A stretch of 64,000 nt of DNA from Paenibacillus sp. BJ-4. GTDB taxonomy: Bacteria > Bacillota > Bacilli > Paenibacillales > Paenibacillaceae. The stretch lies in NCBI RefSeq assembly GCF_020404765.1, contig NZ_JAIVEM010000122.1, positions 45,001 through 109,000 of the forward strand, in the 5' to 3' direction. A program made the translations under genes and the position numbers. The first letter of the stretch is position 1; each line of letters starts with the position of its first letter. Positions 34,933 through 42,757 of the stretch are shown here, piece by piece. Below the pieces are notes generated by a model. That model was not told the DNA's origin. It saw nothing but the letters and a program-made list of their open reading frames with translations, and searched no databases.

Positions 34933-36165
34933 TTAAATATCTTTTCGAACGATTGGCATACTCATACAACGTGGACCCCCACGGCCACGGGATAATTCCG
35001 AGCTCAATATTTCAATGACCTCGATACCGTGTTCACGCAATAAAGCATTTGATACATAGTTACGGTCATACGTAACAACGACTCCTGGCGCAATGGCTAA
35101 TGTATTGGATCCGTCATTCCATTGTTCACGAGCAGAGGCTATTGCATCTCCTCCGCCACAAGGAATAAGAACCAAATCCTTTAAGCCCAAAATCTCTTTT
35201 AGAGATTCCATTAAAGAGGTGTGATGGGTAATATTAAGCGTTTCTTCATCCGGGCCTTTCTCTAAAACATAAATATTCATATTTCCTTGCGGTCCTTGGA
35301 TCGCTGGATGAATTGTAAATTTATCATAATCAACCATCGTAAATACGGTATCTAAATGCATAAATGCCCGGCATTTTGGAATCTCAATGGCTAGTACTCG
35401 CTTGAACTTTTCTTGACGGCTAAATAGATTTAGGGCTAAACGTTCAATAGCTTTAGCTGAAGTACGGGCAGATACACCAATGGCAATGGTTTCTTCATTT
35501 AAAATGAGCTCATCACCACCTTCGATTGGAAATTCATAATTGCGATCCAGCCAAACCGGTACATTATGACTGGTAAATCTTGGGTGATGTTTGATAACGT
35601 ACTCCATAAACAAGGATTCACGTCTTCGTGCAGTTTCTCTCATTTTATTAATCGTTAACCCATCACCAATAACAGCTGCAGGATCGCGGGTAAAATATAA
35701 ATTTGGCATTGGAACCAAATAAAATGGAGAATGATCTTGCATAAATTCATATAATTGCATACTCTTACCCGTTTCAATTTCGTTTTTTCGTACACCACTC
35801 ATTATTTTTTGAACTAAATCTTCATTTGAGAAGGAAAGTAAATATTCTTTTAAAATTTGACGTGAAACATTTCCTTCAGCCCTTCCTTCTGCTAACATTT
35901 GGTCAACAAATTCTTCTCTCAGTTTTTTATCCACTAATGCCTCGGCCGCGAGTTTTTCTAAATAAAGAACTTCAATTCCCCGATTGCGTAATGTTTGGGC
36001 AAAATAATCATGTTCTTTTTGAATCACCGGCAAAAAGGGAATATCGTCAAATAATAACGGCTGTAAATAATCCGGCGTTAAGTTTTCCAATTCTTGTCCC
36101 GGACGTTTTAATAAAACCGTTTGTAATTCCCCAATTTCCGAAGCCACATGCAATGGATGCTTCAT
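34933..36165 (-). CDS. arcA: Arginine deiminase
   Basis: 410 residues, ATG start after AAAGGAGGT. Hydrolyses arginine to citrulline and ammonia. Motifs: N-terminal SEIGELQTVLLKRPGQE, the FTRDPAAVIGD region, EGGDELIL, HLDTVFTMVD with the catalytic His, and the C-terminal catalytic Cys in RGRGGPRCMSMP. First gene of arcA-arcB-arcD-arcC. A candidate ArgR box lies about 130 bases upstream. It is noticeably more AT-rich than gdhA or thrC, consistent with acquisition as a block. Confidence 0.95.
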   Translation of the reverse strand: MKHPLHVASEIGELQTVLLKRPGQELENLTPDYLQPLLFDDIPFLPVIQKEHDYFAQTLRNRGIEVLYLEKLAAEALVDKKLREEFVDQMLAEGRAEGNVSRQILKEYLLSFSNEDLVQKIMSGVRKNEIETGKSMQLYEFMQDHSPFYLVPMPNLYFTRDPAAVIGDGLTINKMRETARRRESLFMEYVIKHHPRFTSHNVPVWLDRNYEFPIEGGDELILNEETIAIGVSARTSAKAIERLALNLFSRQEKFKRVLAIEIPKCRAFMHLDTVFTMVDYDKFTIHPAIQGPQGNMNIYVLEKGPDEETLNITHHTSLMESLKEILGLKDLVLIPCGGGDAIASAREQWNDGSNTLAIAPGVVVTYDRNYVSNALLREHGIEVIEILSSELSRGRGGPRCMSMPIVRKDI

Positions 36166-36296
36166 TTGTCGTACCTCCTTTTTAATCTTTGATGTTTACA
36201 AGTTCATCATAAATAGTCCATGCTTTCCGTCTTGTGCAAACGCCAACATTTTTGTTGAGAAATATTTCACGTTTTTATTTTTAAAATAATAAAAAA

Positions 36297-36313
36297 AATG
36301 TATTTTTATAATA
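36297..36313. promoter_or_regulatory. Candidate ArgR box upstream of arcA
   Basis: AATGTATTTTTATAATA is close, on the opposite strand, to the Bacillus ARG-box core (TGAATAAAAATKCA). It lies 130-150 bases before arcA. The surrounding DNA is very AT-rich, so a chance match is possible. Confidence 0.35.
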
Positions 36314-36445
36314 GATTTTGTCAGTTTTATCTACGGAACCTATTTCATATTACGCATATATGATGAATATCTGGGCTTTAACTGCTGATCTAAAAAAAAC
36401 ATTATCAACTTGCAGCCTATGTAGAATGCGAGCCGTATCAACAAG

Positions 36446-36545
36446 AAAAAGAGCGAAGGAACGCCCGCAAGGTAGCTGTGATGCTTGAGCCAACAAGATA
36501 CATCACATCTACGGCATGCTCAGATTCGGGCACCCTACGCTCTTT
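36446..36545 (-). terminator. Structured 3' element downstream of argR
   Basis: The outer stem AAAGAGCG/CGCTCTTT (36448-36455 with 36538-36545) gives a T run on the minus strand. Inside is a 12-base stem, GTAGCTGTGATG with CATCACATCTAC (one mismatch, 36472-36483 with 36501-36512). It is richer in G+C than its surroundings and lies 55 bases after the argR stop. Probably a terminator, but its size is unusual. Confidence 0.5.
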
Positions 36546-36599
36546 AATTACTAAATTCAAGTAACCTTGTATTCTCTCTTGACAATCTACTAGCTATTT

Positions 36600-37052
36600 T
36601 TATCTAAAAATTAAATTAAGTCTTTCTTCTAAAATCTTTCGATCCGATAGGGTTTGGGAAATGACAAGGCAGGTATCATTCCCGCATACACACCCTACCA
36701 TTTCTTTCCATTTTGAACTATCTAATAAAACACCGATAACATTTGCATTGCCAGGTAACGTTTTTATAATCGTTAATTGATCGATATAATCAATCTTTAC
36801 AACAACTTCTTTTAACTTCTTCTTTAACTTCAAATCAGTTTGCAAAGGCATTTCTGAGGAAACATTATATATCATAAATCCTTTCGGAGAAGCTATTTTT
36901 ATTAATTTCAGCTCACGGATATCCCGTGAAATCGTAGCTTGCGTCACTATTACATCTTGTTCTGCCAACAATTCTACTAACTTCTCTTGTGTTTCTATTT
37001 CATATTCGCTCACCAATTGCTTAATTAACCGATGTCTTTTTTCTTTTTTCAT
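36600..37052 (-). CDS. argR: Arginine repressor/activator ArgR (AhrC-like)
   Basis: 150 residues, ATG start after AAGGAGTG. The N-terminal winged helix (ETQEKLVELLAEQDVIVTQA, TISRDIRELKLIK) and the C-terminal hexamerisation/arginine-binding core, with GCVCGNDTCLVI carrying the GNDT Asp that binds arginine, are intact. Beside an arginine deiminase cluster it is likely the arginine-responsive activator of arcABDC rather than the chromosomal biosynthesis repressor, which would be a second copy elsewhere. Confidence 0.93.
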   Translation of the reverse strand: MKKEKRHRLIKQLVSEYEIETQEKLVELLAEQDVIVTQATISRDIRELKLIKIASPKGFMIYNVSSEMPLQTDLKLKKKLKEVVVKIDYIDQLTIIKTLPGNANVIGVLLDSSKWKEMVGCVCGNDTCLVISQTLSDRKILEERLNLIFR

Positions 37053-37321
37053 AGAAAGGCACTCCTTTTTATATTATAGCTTTATCACATTTTGCTCTAA
37101 TTTTCTATTATTTGCTATAAAGAGGAATACAGACTGTATACTCTATCTTTTAGAATACCGTTTACAGTCGTGTTATTGATGAATGCAAGAGTCATTTATT
37201 GAGAGATGCGCAGAATTTATTTTCATTGATAACGCTGAAACGAACGAAGAGGAACTTCTCATTGCTGGAAGCTCCTCTTCTTGTATGAAAAGTTTAATGG
37301 TAGATTTTGAAAAAATGTTGT

Positions 37322-37337
37322 CGTGATCATTATCACG
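37322..37337. promoter_or_regulatory. Crp/Fnr-family binding site upstream of the DGC-domain gene
   Basis: CGTGATCATTATCACG: the half sites GTGA and TCAC are separated by exactly six bases, the Crp/Fnr spacing. It lies 110 bases before the start of the DGC gene. ArcR (30554-31243) or a genomic Fnr could bind. The rest of the 37053-37446 gap is AT-rich without other clear structure. Confidence 0.6.
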
Positions 37338-37446
37338 GTCTAACCTGTAAATTTAAGTTAAAATACAAACAATTTAAATTATGTTTTACCTAAAACCAAA
37401 AATACCGTGATGGATCACAAAGAAAAAAACAGGGAAGTGTACAAAG

Positions 37447-37806
37447 ATGAAAAGAACTGATTTACCTCTTGTCTATTCATGTTCTGGATGTTCCTCCGCA
37501 GCACAAACCGCTAACATGATCGCTATAACAATGGATCGAGAAAAAGTCGCTGAAATGTCCTGCATTGCTGGTGTTGGTGGTGATGTCAAACCACTTGTCA
37601 GAACAGCAAAATCAGGACGTGATATCATTGCAATTGACGGCTGTCCCTTGTCCTGTTGCAAGAGTTGCCTAGCAAGACATGAAGTTCAACCCAAACACCA
37701 TTTCCTGCTGTCTGACTTTGACGTACCCAAAATAATAGGAGAAGATCCTAACCCCGATCATTATAGGAATGCTTACACACAAATCTTGGAGCTAATTGGA
37801 CAATAA
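37447..37806 (+). CDS. DGC-domain putative metal-binding protein
   Basis: 119 residues, ATG start after AGGGAAGTG. It has the signature of the DGC family: an N-terminal YSCSGCSSAAQTANMIA (cysteine pair with following Gln), CIAGVGGDVKPLV in the middle, and IDGCPLSCCKSCL, the Asp-Gly-Cys motif that names the family. The many cysteines suggest zinc or another metal. Function is not established; such genes often occur near anaerobic or metal-related genes. A Crp/Fnr-type site lies upstream and a strong terminator follows. Confidence 0.85.
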   Translation: MKRTDLPLVYSCSGCSSAAQTANMIAITMDREKVAEMSCIAGVGGDVKPLVRTAKSGRDIIAIDGCPLSCCKSCLARHEVQPKHHFLLSDFDVPKIIGEDPNPDHYRNAYTQILELIGQ

Positions 37807-37875
37807 TTCTTAATCAAAATAAAGGTGTGAATTGAACTGGCTCTCATTATGTAACAATATTGTAAATTAGTTTTT

Positions 37876-37922
37876 ACTGGTGGCTCCTAACACATTTTTA
37901 AGGGCCACCAGTGTTATTTTTA
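37876..37922 (+). terminator. Terminator of the DGC-domain gene
   Basis: Stem ACTGGTGGC/GCCACCAGT (37876-37884 with 37904-37912) followed by TTATTTTTAT, 70 bases after the stop. Confidence 0.8.
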
Positions 37923-37949
37923 TAGACAAACACTTCAAGGAGGGACTTT

Positions 37950-38342
37950 ATGGAACATTCCTTTTCATCCATATTGACGTATAGCATACAAACAATTGCG
38001 ATTTTACTAATTATCTTCAAATTGTTGAAGAAAAACGAAAAAAAGATAGGTTGGGGAACACTTTCATTGGTTTTAGCCCTTCTTGGTATGGCTGTTTCTT
38101 TTGAATTTGGTAATTACATATTTGGGGACCAGTTGCTTTCCTTGTTAGGATTACCCGCATGGTCTAATGTTAACAATACTGGGTTTCACTACACTCTTTT
38201 TCTATCCAGTATTTTTTTTACTCCCAGTTTAATCATTGGATATAAAAATCCTAGTGAATTTGGAGCTCTTATTGGAAAACGGGTTTCTAGTATATATCTA
38301 TTTTTGATGATAATTTCGCTTTTATTTTTTATTACAAGCTAA
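37950..38342 (+). CDS. Small integral membrane protein of unknown function
   Basis: 130 residues, ATG start with AAGGAGGG. Four hydrophobic segments: SILTYSIQTIAILLIIFKLL, LSLVLALLGMAVSFEFGNYI, HYTLFLSSIFFTPSLIIGY, and SIYLFLMIISLLFFI. Not recognised. It follows the DGC gene after a terminator and is probably monocistronic. Confidence 0.65.
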   Translation: MEHSFSSILTYSIQTIAILLIIFKLLKKNEKKIGWGTLSLVLALLGMAVSFEFGNYIFGDQLLSLLGLPAWSNVNNTGFHYTLFLSSIFFTPSLIIGYKNPSEFGALIGKRVSSIYLFLMIISLLFFITS

Positions 38343-38357
38343 TTTCTCGAAGTGAAA

Positions 38358-38517
38358 AATAGCCCATTCGCAAGCCTCTTCAGTACATTTTCTTTATAAT
38401 TGTTATATGGAGGTAGCTCGTTTATGGGGCGGCAAGTATGTTGCTCTTTTGCGGTTTCAGTAAGACTCCAATCATATAAGTCTGGTGAGTAATCCATAAT
38501 ATTCTTACTATTTAAAG
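38358..38517 (-). pseudogene. N-terminal fragment of a GNAT acetyltransferase (duplicate of 41268-41828)
   Basis: About 160 bases match the 5' part of the acetyltransferase gene at about 41651-41809 with roughly 85 percent identity by eye. It corresponds to some 50 residues near the N-terminus (the DLYDWSLTETEK region). No start, no rest of the gene. A duplicated and decayed copy about 3.3 kb from the intact one. Confidence 0.75.
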
Positions 38518-38687
38518 CCTTATCATTTGATCACCACATTATTTTGAAATTTTTGATTTCGCTTTACTGAAAAGTATTTACCAAGGATGATTTTACTACG
38601 CCCCTTCCTCTCCTACCACTTTTATCTATCACCGTATAAAACTATTATTCAAAACTACTAATTGACAATGATTAGGAGAAAATTAAT

Positions 38688-38852
38688 ATGAAAAAATACC
38701 CTTACTTTACTTGTTCCATAACAATAGAATCTGAGGAAGATATCTTTGGTGTTGCAAAGATTGAGGAGCTAACACCAAAAAAGTTATTGCATTTATTCTC
38801 CACTAAAGCTTTTGGCCCATTCAGCAACCCTACGACTACTTTCTTCTTCTGA
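38688..38852 (+). pseudogene. Truncated small gene overlapping the VOC gene 3' end
   Basis: An ATG with AGGAG upstream and a TTGACA about 25 bases before it opens a 54-codon frame: MKKYPYFTCSITIESEEDIF and onward. The last ~20 codons are simply the antisense of the VOC gene, so the real gene probably ended or was cut near 38793. The N-terminal part is protein-like, but the family is not recognised. Probably a remnant. Confidence 0.35.
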
Positions 38853-39317
38853 CAAATCCTCGATCCTGGTCATAATAGACCACCTTACTCCACAAGGATC
38901 CAATATACTTCCGAATCGATCACCTGAAACAAAGTTTGCAATCGGTTCCCTTACTTTTGCTCCTCTTGCTACCGCATTTTCAAATACCTGATCAACATTC
39001 ATTACGTAAATTCCTAAAGAATAACACGCATTGCCTTCATCTGGCGGCAAGACCAATTGATATGTCGGATTCGCTGCTCCTAGCTGCAAAAAACCATTTC
39101 CAAAATCTAATTCCGCATGAACAATTATTTTATTGCCATTCTCATCAGGATATTCAGTAATATCCTTAACCCTTGCATTGAAAACACTTTTATAGAACTC
39201 TATTGCTTCAGAAGGATTCTTCACTGTAATAAAAGGGGTAATAGATGTAAAGCCGTTGGGCATTCCCTTCTTTGTATATTTACCTGACACTCCCATATAT
39301 TCTCTGCTTTCAGTCAT
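38793..39317 (-). CDS. VOC-family (glyoxalase/PhnB-like) protein
   Basis: 174 residues, ATG start after AGGAGGAG. One PhnB-like VOC unit: FTSITPFITVKNPSEAIEFY, VHAELDFGNGFLQLGAANP, YSLGIYVMNVDQVFENAVA, then RFGSILDPCGVRWSI, with conserved H and E metal-site candidates. Members bind small molecules or metals and include resistance and isomerase enzymes; the substrate cannot be deduced. An acidic tail ends the protein. Same strand as the DJ-1/PfpI gene upstream (51 bases), possibly co-transcribed. Confidence 0.85.
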   Translation of the reverse strand: MTESREYMGVSGKYTKKGMPNGFTSITPFITVKNPSEAIEFYKSVFNARVKDITEYPDENGNKIIVHAELDFGNGFLQLGAANPTYQLVLPPDEGNACYSLGIYVMNVDQVFENAVARGAKVREPIANFVSGDRFGSILDPCGVRWSIMTRIEDLSEEESSRRVAEWAKSFSGE

Positions 39318-39368
39318 TTTTACTCCTCCTTTAAATGATCGTAAAAGTTCAATCTTATGCTCATACCT

Positions 39369-39995
39369 TCATTGGATTGAATTCATCAACTCATAGAAAT
39401 ATTTGGATTCACGAGTCTTGTGAAGACTATACCAGGCTTCTAATGTTTTAGAAGAAAACACACCCAGAGCTTTCAAGACGTGTACGGAAAATTCCAACGG
39501 AGCTACTCCAGATGCAGTGATCAGTTTTCCATCCGTTACAGCAGACTCCACTTTGTAATACTTTTCGCCCGTGTAGGTGGGACAGATCATTTTAAGGTAT
39601 TCCAGATCATTGCTTGTATGCCAACGTGAATTCAGCAATCCTTCCTGGGCAAGTCCCATGGTAGCACCACAAATCGCTGCAACCCATATACCTTCCTCTA
39701 AGCACCTCTCAGCGATTTTTAAGATGGGTTGGTGAATTGTTTCTGTCCATGTATCTCCACCGGGTAAAATCAATGCATCTGTGCTTTCAATGCTGCACTC
39801 ATCCAGTGTGATGTCAGGCAGGATTTTCAATCCGCCCATGGTAGTTACAGGGGTCTTTTCCATTCCCACGGTAACTATTTTTGATGGGGACAGCCCCTTT
39901 TTATAATATCTCCCCGAGTTTAGCTCGGCAGTTAAGTAACCGATCTCCCAGTCTGCCATGGTGTCAAACACATAAAGATATACTGTACTATTCAT
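39369..39995 (-). CDS. DJ-1/PfpI-family protein (YdeA-like)
   Basis: 208 residues from the ATG nine bases after AAGGAG; an in-frame TTG just upstream is too close to the site. The nucleophile elbow AAICGATMGLA contains the family cysteine (about residue 115), preceded by DALILPGGDTW with the conserved acidic/Gly region. Such class I glutamine-amidotransferase-like proteins include chaperones, glyoxalases and isonitrile hydratases. A WYL regulator gene lies upstream on the same strand but is separated by a strong terminator. Confidence 0.87.
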   Translation of the reverse strand: MNSTVYLYVFDTMADWEIGYLTAELNSGRYYKKGLSPSKIVTVGMEKTPVTTMGGLKILPDITLDECSIESTDALILPGGDTWTETIHQPILKIAERCLEEGIWVAAICGATMGLAQEGLLNSRWHTSNDLEYLKMICPTYTGEKYYKVESAVTDGKLITASGVAPLEFSVHVLKALGVFSSKTLEAWYSLHKTRESKYFYELMNSIQ

Positions 39996-40068
39996 TTGCA
40001 AGTTCTCCTTATTTTATAATTTATCAAGTGATACCAACCCTCGGTAATCCATGATTATCATCATTATA

Positions 40069-40106
40069 AAAAAGCTTCACTGACATCTGCTGTCAGTGAA
40101 GCTTTT
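40069..40106. terminator. Terminator of the WYL-regulator gene
   Basis: A perfect 15-bp stem, AAAGCTTCACTGACA with TGTCAGTGAAGCTTT (40071-40085 with 40091-40105), loop TCTGC, T runs on both strands. It overlaps the regulator's stop codon. Confidence 0.92.
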
Positions 40107-41067
40107 AACGTTGATAATATTCCATTAACTCCGACGCAACAGCAACAAGTTTTTTCTTTAAGCTCTGTGGTTCGATTACTCGAATGGATTTTCCATAGGG
40201 TAGGATTAAATAAGGGACATAGGTTTGAAATGATTTTTCCTCAAGCAAAAAGATGGCTTGATTGGATGTCCGCTCTTTCAGATGATGCCCCAAAAACCAA
40301 TGCAGGCATAAGTCATCCAGTGCCTCTGATCTGCCTTCAATGATTAAAGAAATTAACCCGTCCTTATCCACTAAATGAGGTAACAGATTTTGCAAAAAAA
40401 ATTCACGAGCCGAAAAATCCTCGGGACGCTTAAATAGGATTGAAGTACGCTTGATCTGTAAAATCCGATCTGCCCTAAAGCTACGGATCTCATTTCTTAG
40501 GTGACAAAATGCAACAGTATACCATTTATTGTTCCAGTAGACCATTCCATAGGGGTCTATCACCCTATTCTTGGGTTGTTCTTCATGGCTTGTGCGATAA
40601 TCCATTTCTACAGAGAATTCGTTGGCTACAGCCTGCTCCAATTCCGCCAATATCGGCTGAAGAGAAGGGTCTCCCATGCGATTAATAACTTCAAATCCGG
40701 CTAAATGACGGCTAAGTATACTTTCCTGCTCTTGATTCGAATACATTTTCAATTTTGATGTCGCATTGTCTAATGCCTCACTCAAAGGGTATCCAGCCTC
40801 TTTTGCAAAAATAGCAGCATGAAGGAGTGCCTTTTTTTCCTCAATATCAAATAGTAAAGGCGCTCTGATAAAATTATTCAGCAAGCTATACCCGCCATTA
40901 TGACCTGTGTCGGATATTATAGGCACTCCACTGGCACATAGTGCATCAATATAACGATAAACTGTCCTTATATTTATTTCTAACTTTTCGGATATTTGTT
41001 TTGCAGTCATTTTTACGCCCGAATTCAGCATCCATAGAATGGCCAGCATATTATCGTTTTTTGGCAT
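40105..41067 (-). CDS. HTH/WYL-domain transcriptional regulator
   Basis: 320 residues from the ATG eight bases after GAGGG; an earlier in-frame ATG has no site. N-terminal DeoR/HTH_11 helix-turn-helix (MTAKQISEKLEINIRTVYRY), a linker, then a WYL domain with NKWYTVAFCHLRNEIRSFRADRI and a C-terminal WCX extension (PYGKSIRVIEPQSLKKKL). YobV-like. These proteins bind ligand or nucleic acid through the WYL fold and act as single-gene regulators. The likely target is the DJ-1/VOC pair downstream or itself; inferred. Confidence 0.88.
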   Translation of the reverse strand: MPKNDNMLAILWMLNSGVKMTAKQISEKLEINIRTVYRYIDALCASGVPIISDTGHNGGYSLLNNFIRAPLLFDIEEKKALLHAAIFAKEAGYPLSEALDNATSKLKMYSNQEQESILSRHLAGFEVINRMGDPSLQPILAELEQAVANEFSVEMDYRTSHEEQPKNRVIDPYGMVYWNNKWYTVAFCHLRNEIRSFRADRILQIKRTSILFKRPEDFSAREFFLQNLLPHLVDKDGLISLIIEGRSEALDDLCLHWFLGHHLKERTSNQAIFLLEEKSFQTYVPYLILPYGKSIRVIEPQSLKKKLVAVASELMEYYQR

Positions 41068-41179
41068 AACATGAACCCTCATCTTTCATTAAACCTCAAT
41101 ATTTTATAAATACCTTTTTAACTTCTAAAGGATCGCACTAAATTATTAGCTTTGCAAATCCCTTTATTCATCAATCTTT

Positions 41180-41256
41180 CAGCCTTTCATTCCTCACGCA
41201 ACATTCAACGTGTGTCAAGGTGATGGAAGGAATATACTTCAAATCCATTTAAATGA
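41180..41256 (-). pseudogene. Relic of the gene at 23975-24265
   Basis: A 25-codon frame contains YIPSITLTHVECCVRNE and stops. Its DNA at about 41203-41237 is similar to 24045-24078. It stands upstream of the second VgrG-like copy, as the longer fragment stands upstream of the first. Confidence 0.5.
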
Positions 41257-41267
41257 ATATCATTCAA

Positions 41268-41828
41268 TTACCTTTTATTTTTTTCAGATAAGCTAATATA
41301 CTCTCTTTTTAGCAAAGAATAATGATATTGATCGCATATCGAACCATCACTAAACCAATAATGCTCTCGATAAGTCCCCTCCAGCTTAAATTGGAATTTT
41401 TCTAATAATTTTATGGATGCTTGATTACATGCTGCAACCGTTGCATAAATTTTATTCAACTCCAGATCCTTACGTTCAAAAATGGTGCTTATAAATAACT
41501 CAAGTAATACATTTGCATGTCCTTGTTTTCTATGTTTTAAAGGCAAGTAGTATCCGATCTCGGCGCTTTTATTTCGAGAATTATAGTCAAAAAGCTGGAT
41601 CTTGCCTATCCGTTTATTATTGTTACTTTTATCAACCAAGATATATATTAATAGCCCATTCGCAAGCCTTTTCAGTACGTTCTCCTTATAATTGTCATAT
41701 AGAGATACTTCGTTTATAGATTGGCAAGTATGTTGCTCTTTTTCGGTTTCAGTAAGACTCCAATCATACAAGTCTGGTAAGTAATCTTCAATATTCCCAC
41801 TATTTAAAAGTACAAGTCCCCTAATCAT
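41268..41828 (-). CDS. GNAT-family N-acetyltransferase (RimJ/RimL-like)
   Basis: 186 residues, ATG start after GGAGTGATAG. Acetyl-CoA binding motif A region: AEIGYYLPLKHRKQGHANVL (the Q/R-x-x-G-x-A loop is present as RKQGHA), then NKIYATVAACNQASIKLLEK and the C-terminal FQFKLEGTYREHYWFSDG. This is the layout of ribosomal-protein or small-molecule acetyltransferases. The substrate is unknown. A damaged duplicate of its 5' part lies at 38358-38517. Confidence 0.86.
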   Translation of the reverse strand: MIRGLVLLNSGNIEDYLPDLYDWSLTETEKEQHTCQSINEVSLYDNYKENVLKRLANGLLIYILVDKSNNNKRIGKIQLFDYNSRNKSAEIGYYLPLKHRKQGHANVLLELFISTIFERKDLELNKIYATVAACNQASIKLLEKFQFKLEGTYREHYWFSDGSICDQYHYSLLKREYISLSEKNKR

Positions 41829-42000
41829 TCTATCACTCCATTATTTTTAAATTAAATCGTTTGGATAGGTTATCATTTTGGTTTTAGGTATCTGATTTGG
41901 CAACACGAATAGCATCAAAATGGCAAACCATGTGGCATATCACCATATTTCCATATTAACTCATATTACACATCACATAACATCTCCTTTTCCATAAATA

Positions 42001-42060
42001 CACATTGAGAATCCCCCAACGAATGGGTCATTCTGTAAACTAAATCTCTCTTTTAACCGA
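42001..42060 (+). repeat. Interspersed promoter-region repeat, copy 2
   Basis: The core GGTCATTCTGTAAACTAAAT starts at 42026, followed by CTCTCTTTTAACCGA, after which the sequence jumps straight into the coding part of a VgrG-like copy. Compared with copy 1, the 284 bases carrying the rest of the leader and the start codon are deleted. Confidence 0.85.
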
Positions 42061-42600
42061 CGTACCATTAATGATCATGCCTTTTTACATATCAGTGGGT
42101 TGCTCACCGAAGAACAGGGAGCAGCCTGCATTGGGCAGAGTATGGAGCAAGAGCCGATTGTGACTCATCAGTTGGATGATCAGGGCAATCGCTGAGAAGG
42201 CTGTTCCATGGGATTGTTACACCGATACCGTAAGCAATTATGCCAAATTGGAATCTTTTGTTTTACAATATGAGGAGACGGATTGGGCGTTTTTAAAGCG
42301 CCTCGCTTCTCGCTTTGGCTCCGTACTCGTGCCAGAGGTAACCGCAGCCTCGCCCAAGGTTTTCTTTGGGGTCCCAGAATGCAAGCAGCATAAAGTAGAA
42401 CGGGATGTTTTTTATCGAGTACGTAAAACGTTTCATGAGTTGGATGCGAAAAAGCCAGGCGAACGTGCTGGCTCGTATGTCACCTATATGATCGAAAGCC
42501 TACAATACTATGCGCTGAGCGACCTCATCACGTTACCCATCGGGCAAGGCAAAGAACTGGTCGTAAAGCTAGATCAAAATATGACCATCGTGGACACTTA
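42061..42600 (+). pseudogene. Decayed copy of the VgrG-like spike gene
   Basis: Homologous to 25970-26643 of the intact gene. It lacks the start, has a one-base deletion near 42186, and has lost roughly 170 bases near 42216 (between the equivalents of about 26130 and 26300). The remaining C-terminal 120 codons are over 90 percent identical to the intact copy by eye (FVLQYEETDWAFLKRLASRF shared). At 42564 homology stops within the VgrG base domain and eight unrelated codons end in TAG. No stalk, toxin or immunity gene remains. It cannot produce a spike protein. Confidence 0.9.
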
Positions 42601-42619
42601 GTTTCGCATTAAAAAATGC

Positions 42620-42656
42620 ACCCCCTTGGCATTCATCGGACAAACCAAGGGGTTTA
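42620..42656 (+). terminator. Hairpin after the VgrG-like relic
   Basis: Stem CCCCTTGG/CCAAGGGG (42622-42629 with 42645-42652) followed by TTTAAT. Terminator-like; the remaining bases to 42757 show nothing else. Confidence 0.45.
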
Positions 42657-42757
42657 ATCCAATGCCTTCTCCAAGAGGTGCACTTCAAATTCGGCAAGGG
42701 AAATTTGTATCCCGATAGCCTTTTAACTTTACCATTTACCCTCTACTCTTTAACTCT

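Noticed and set aside
36259..36268. GAAATATTTC palindrome as an ArcR operator
   Set aside because: The spacing does not match the GTGA-N6-TCAC pattern and the DNA around it is very AT-rich, so a chance match is likely.
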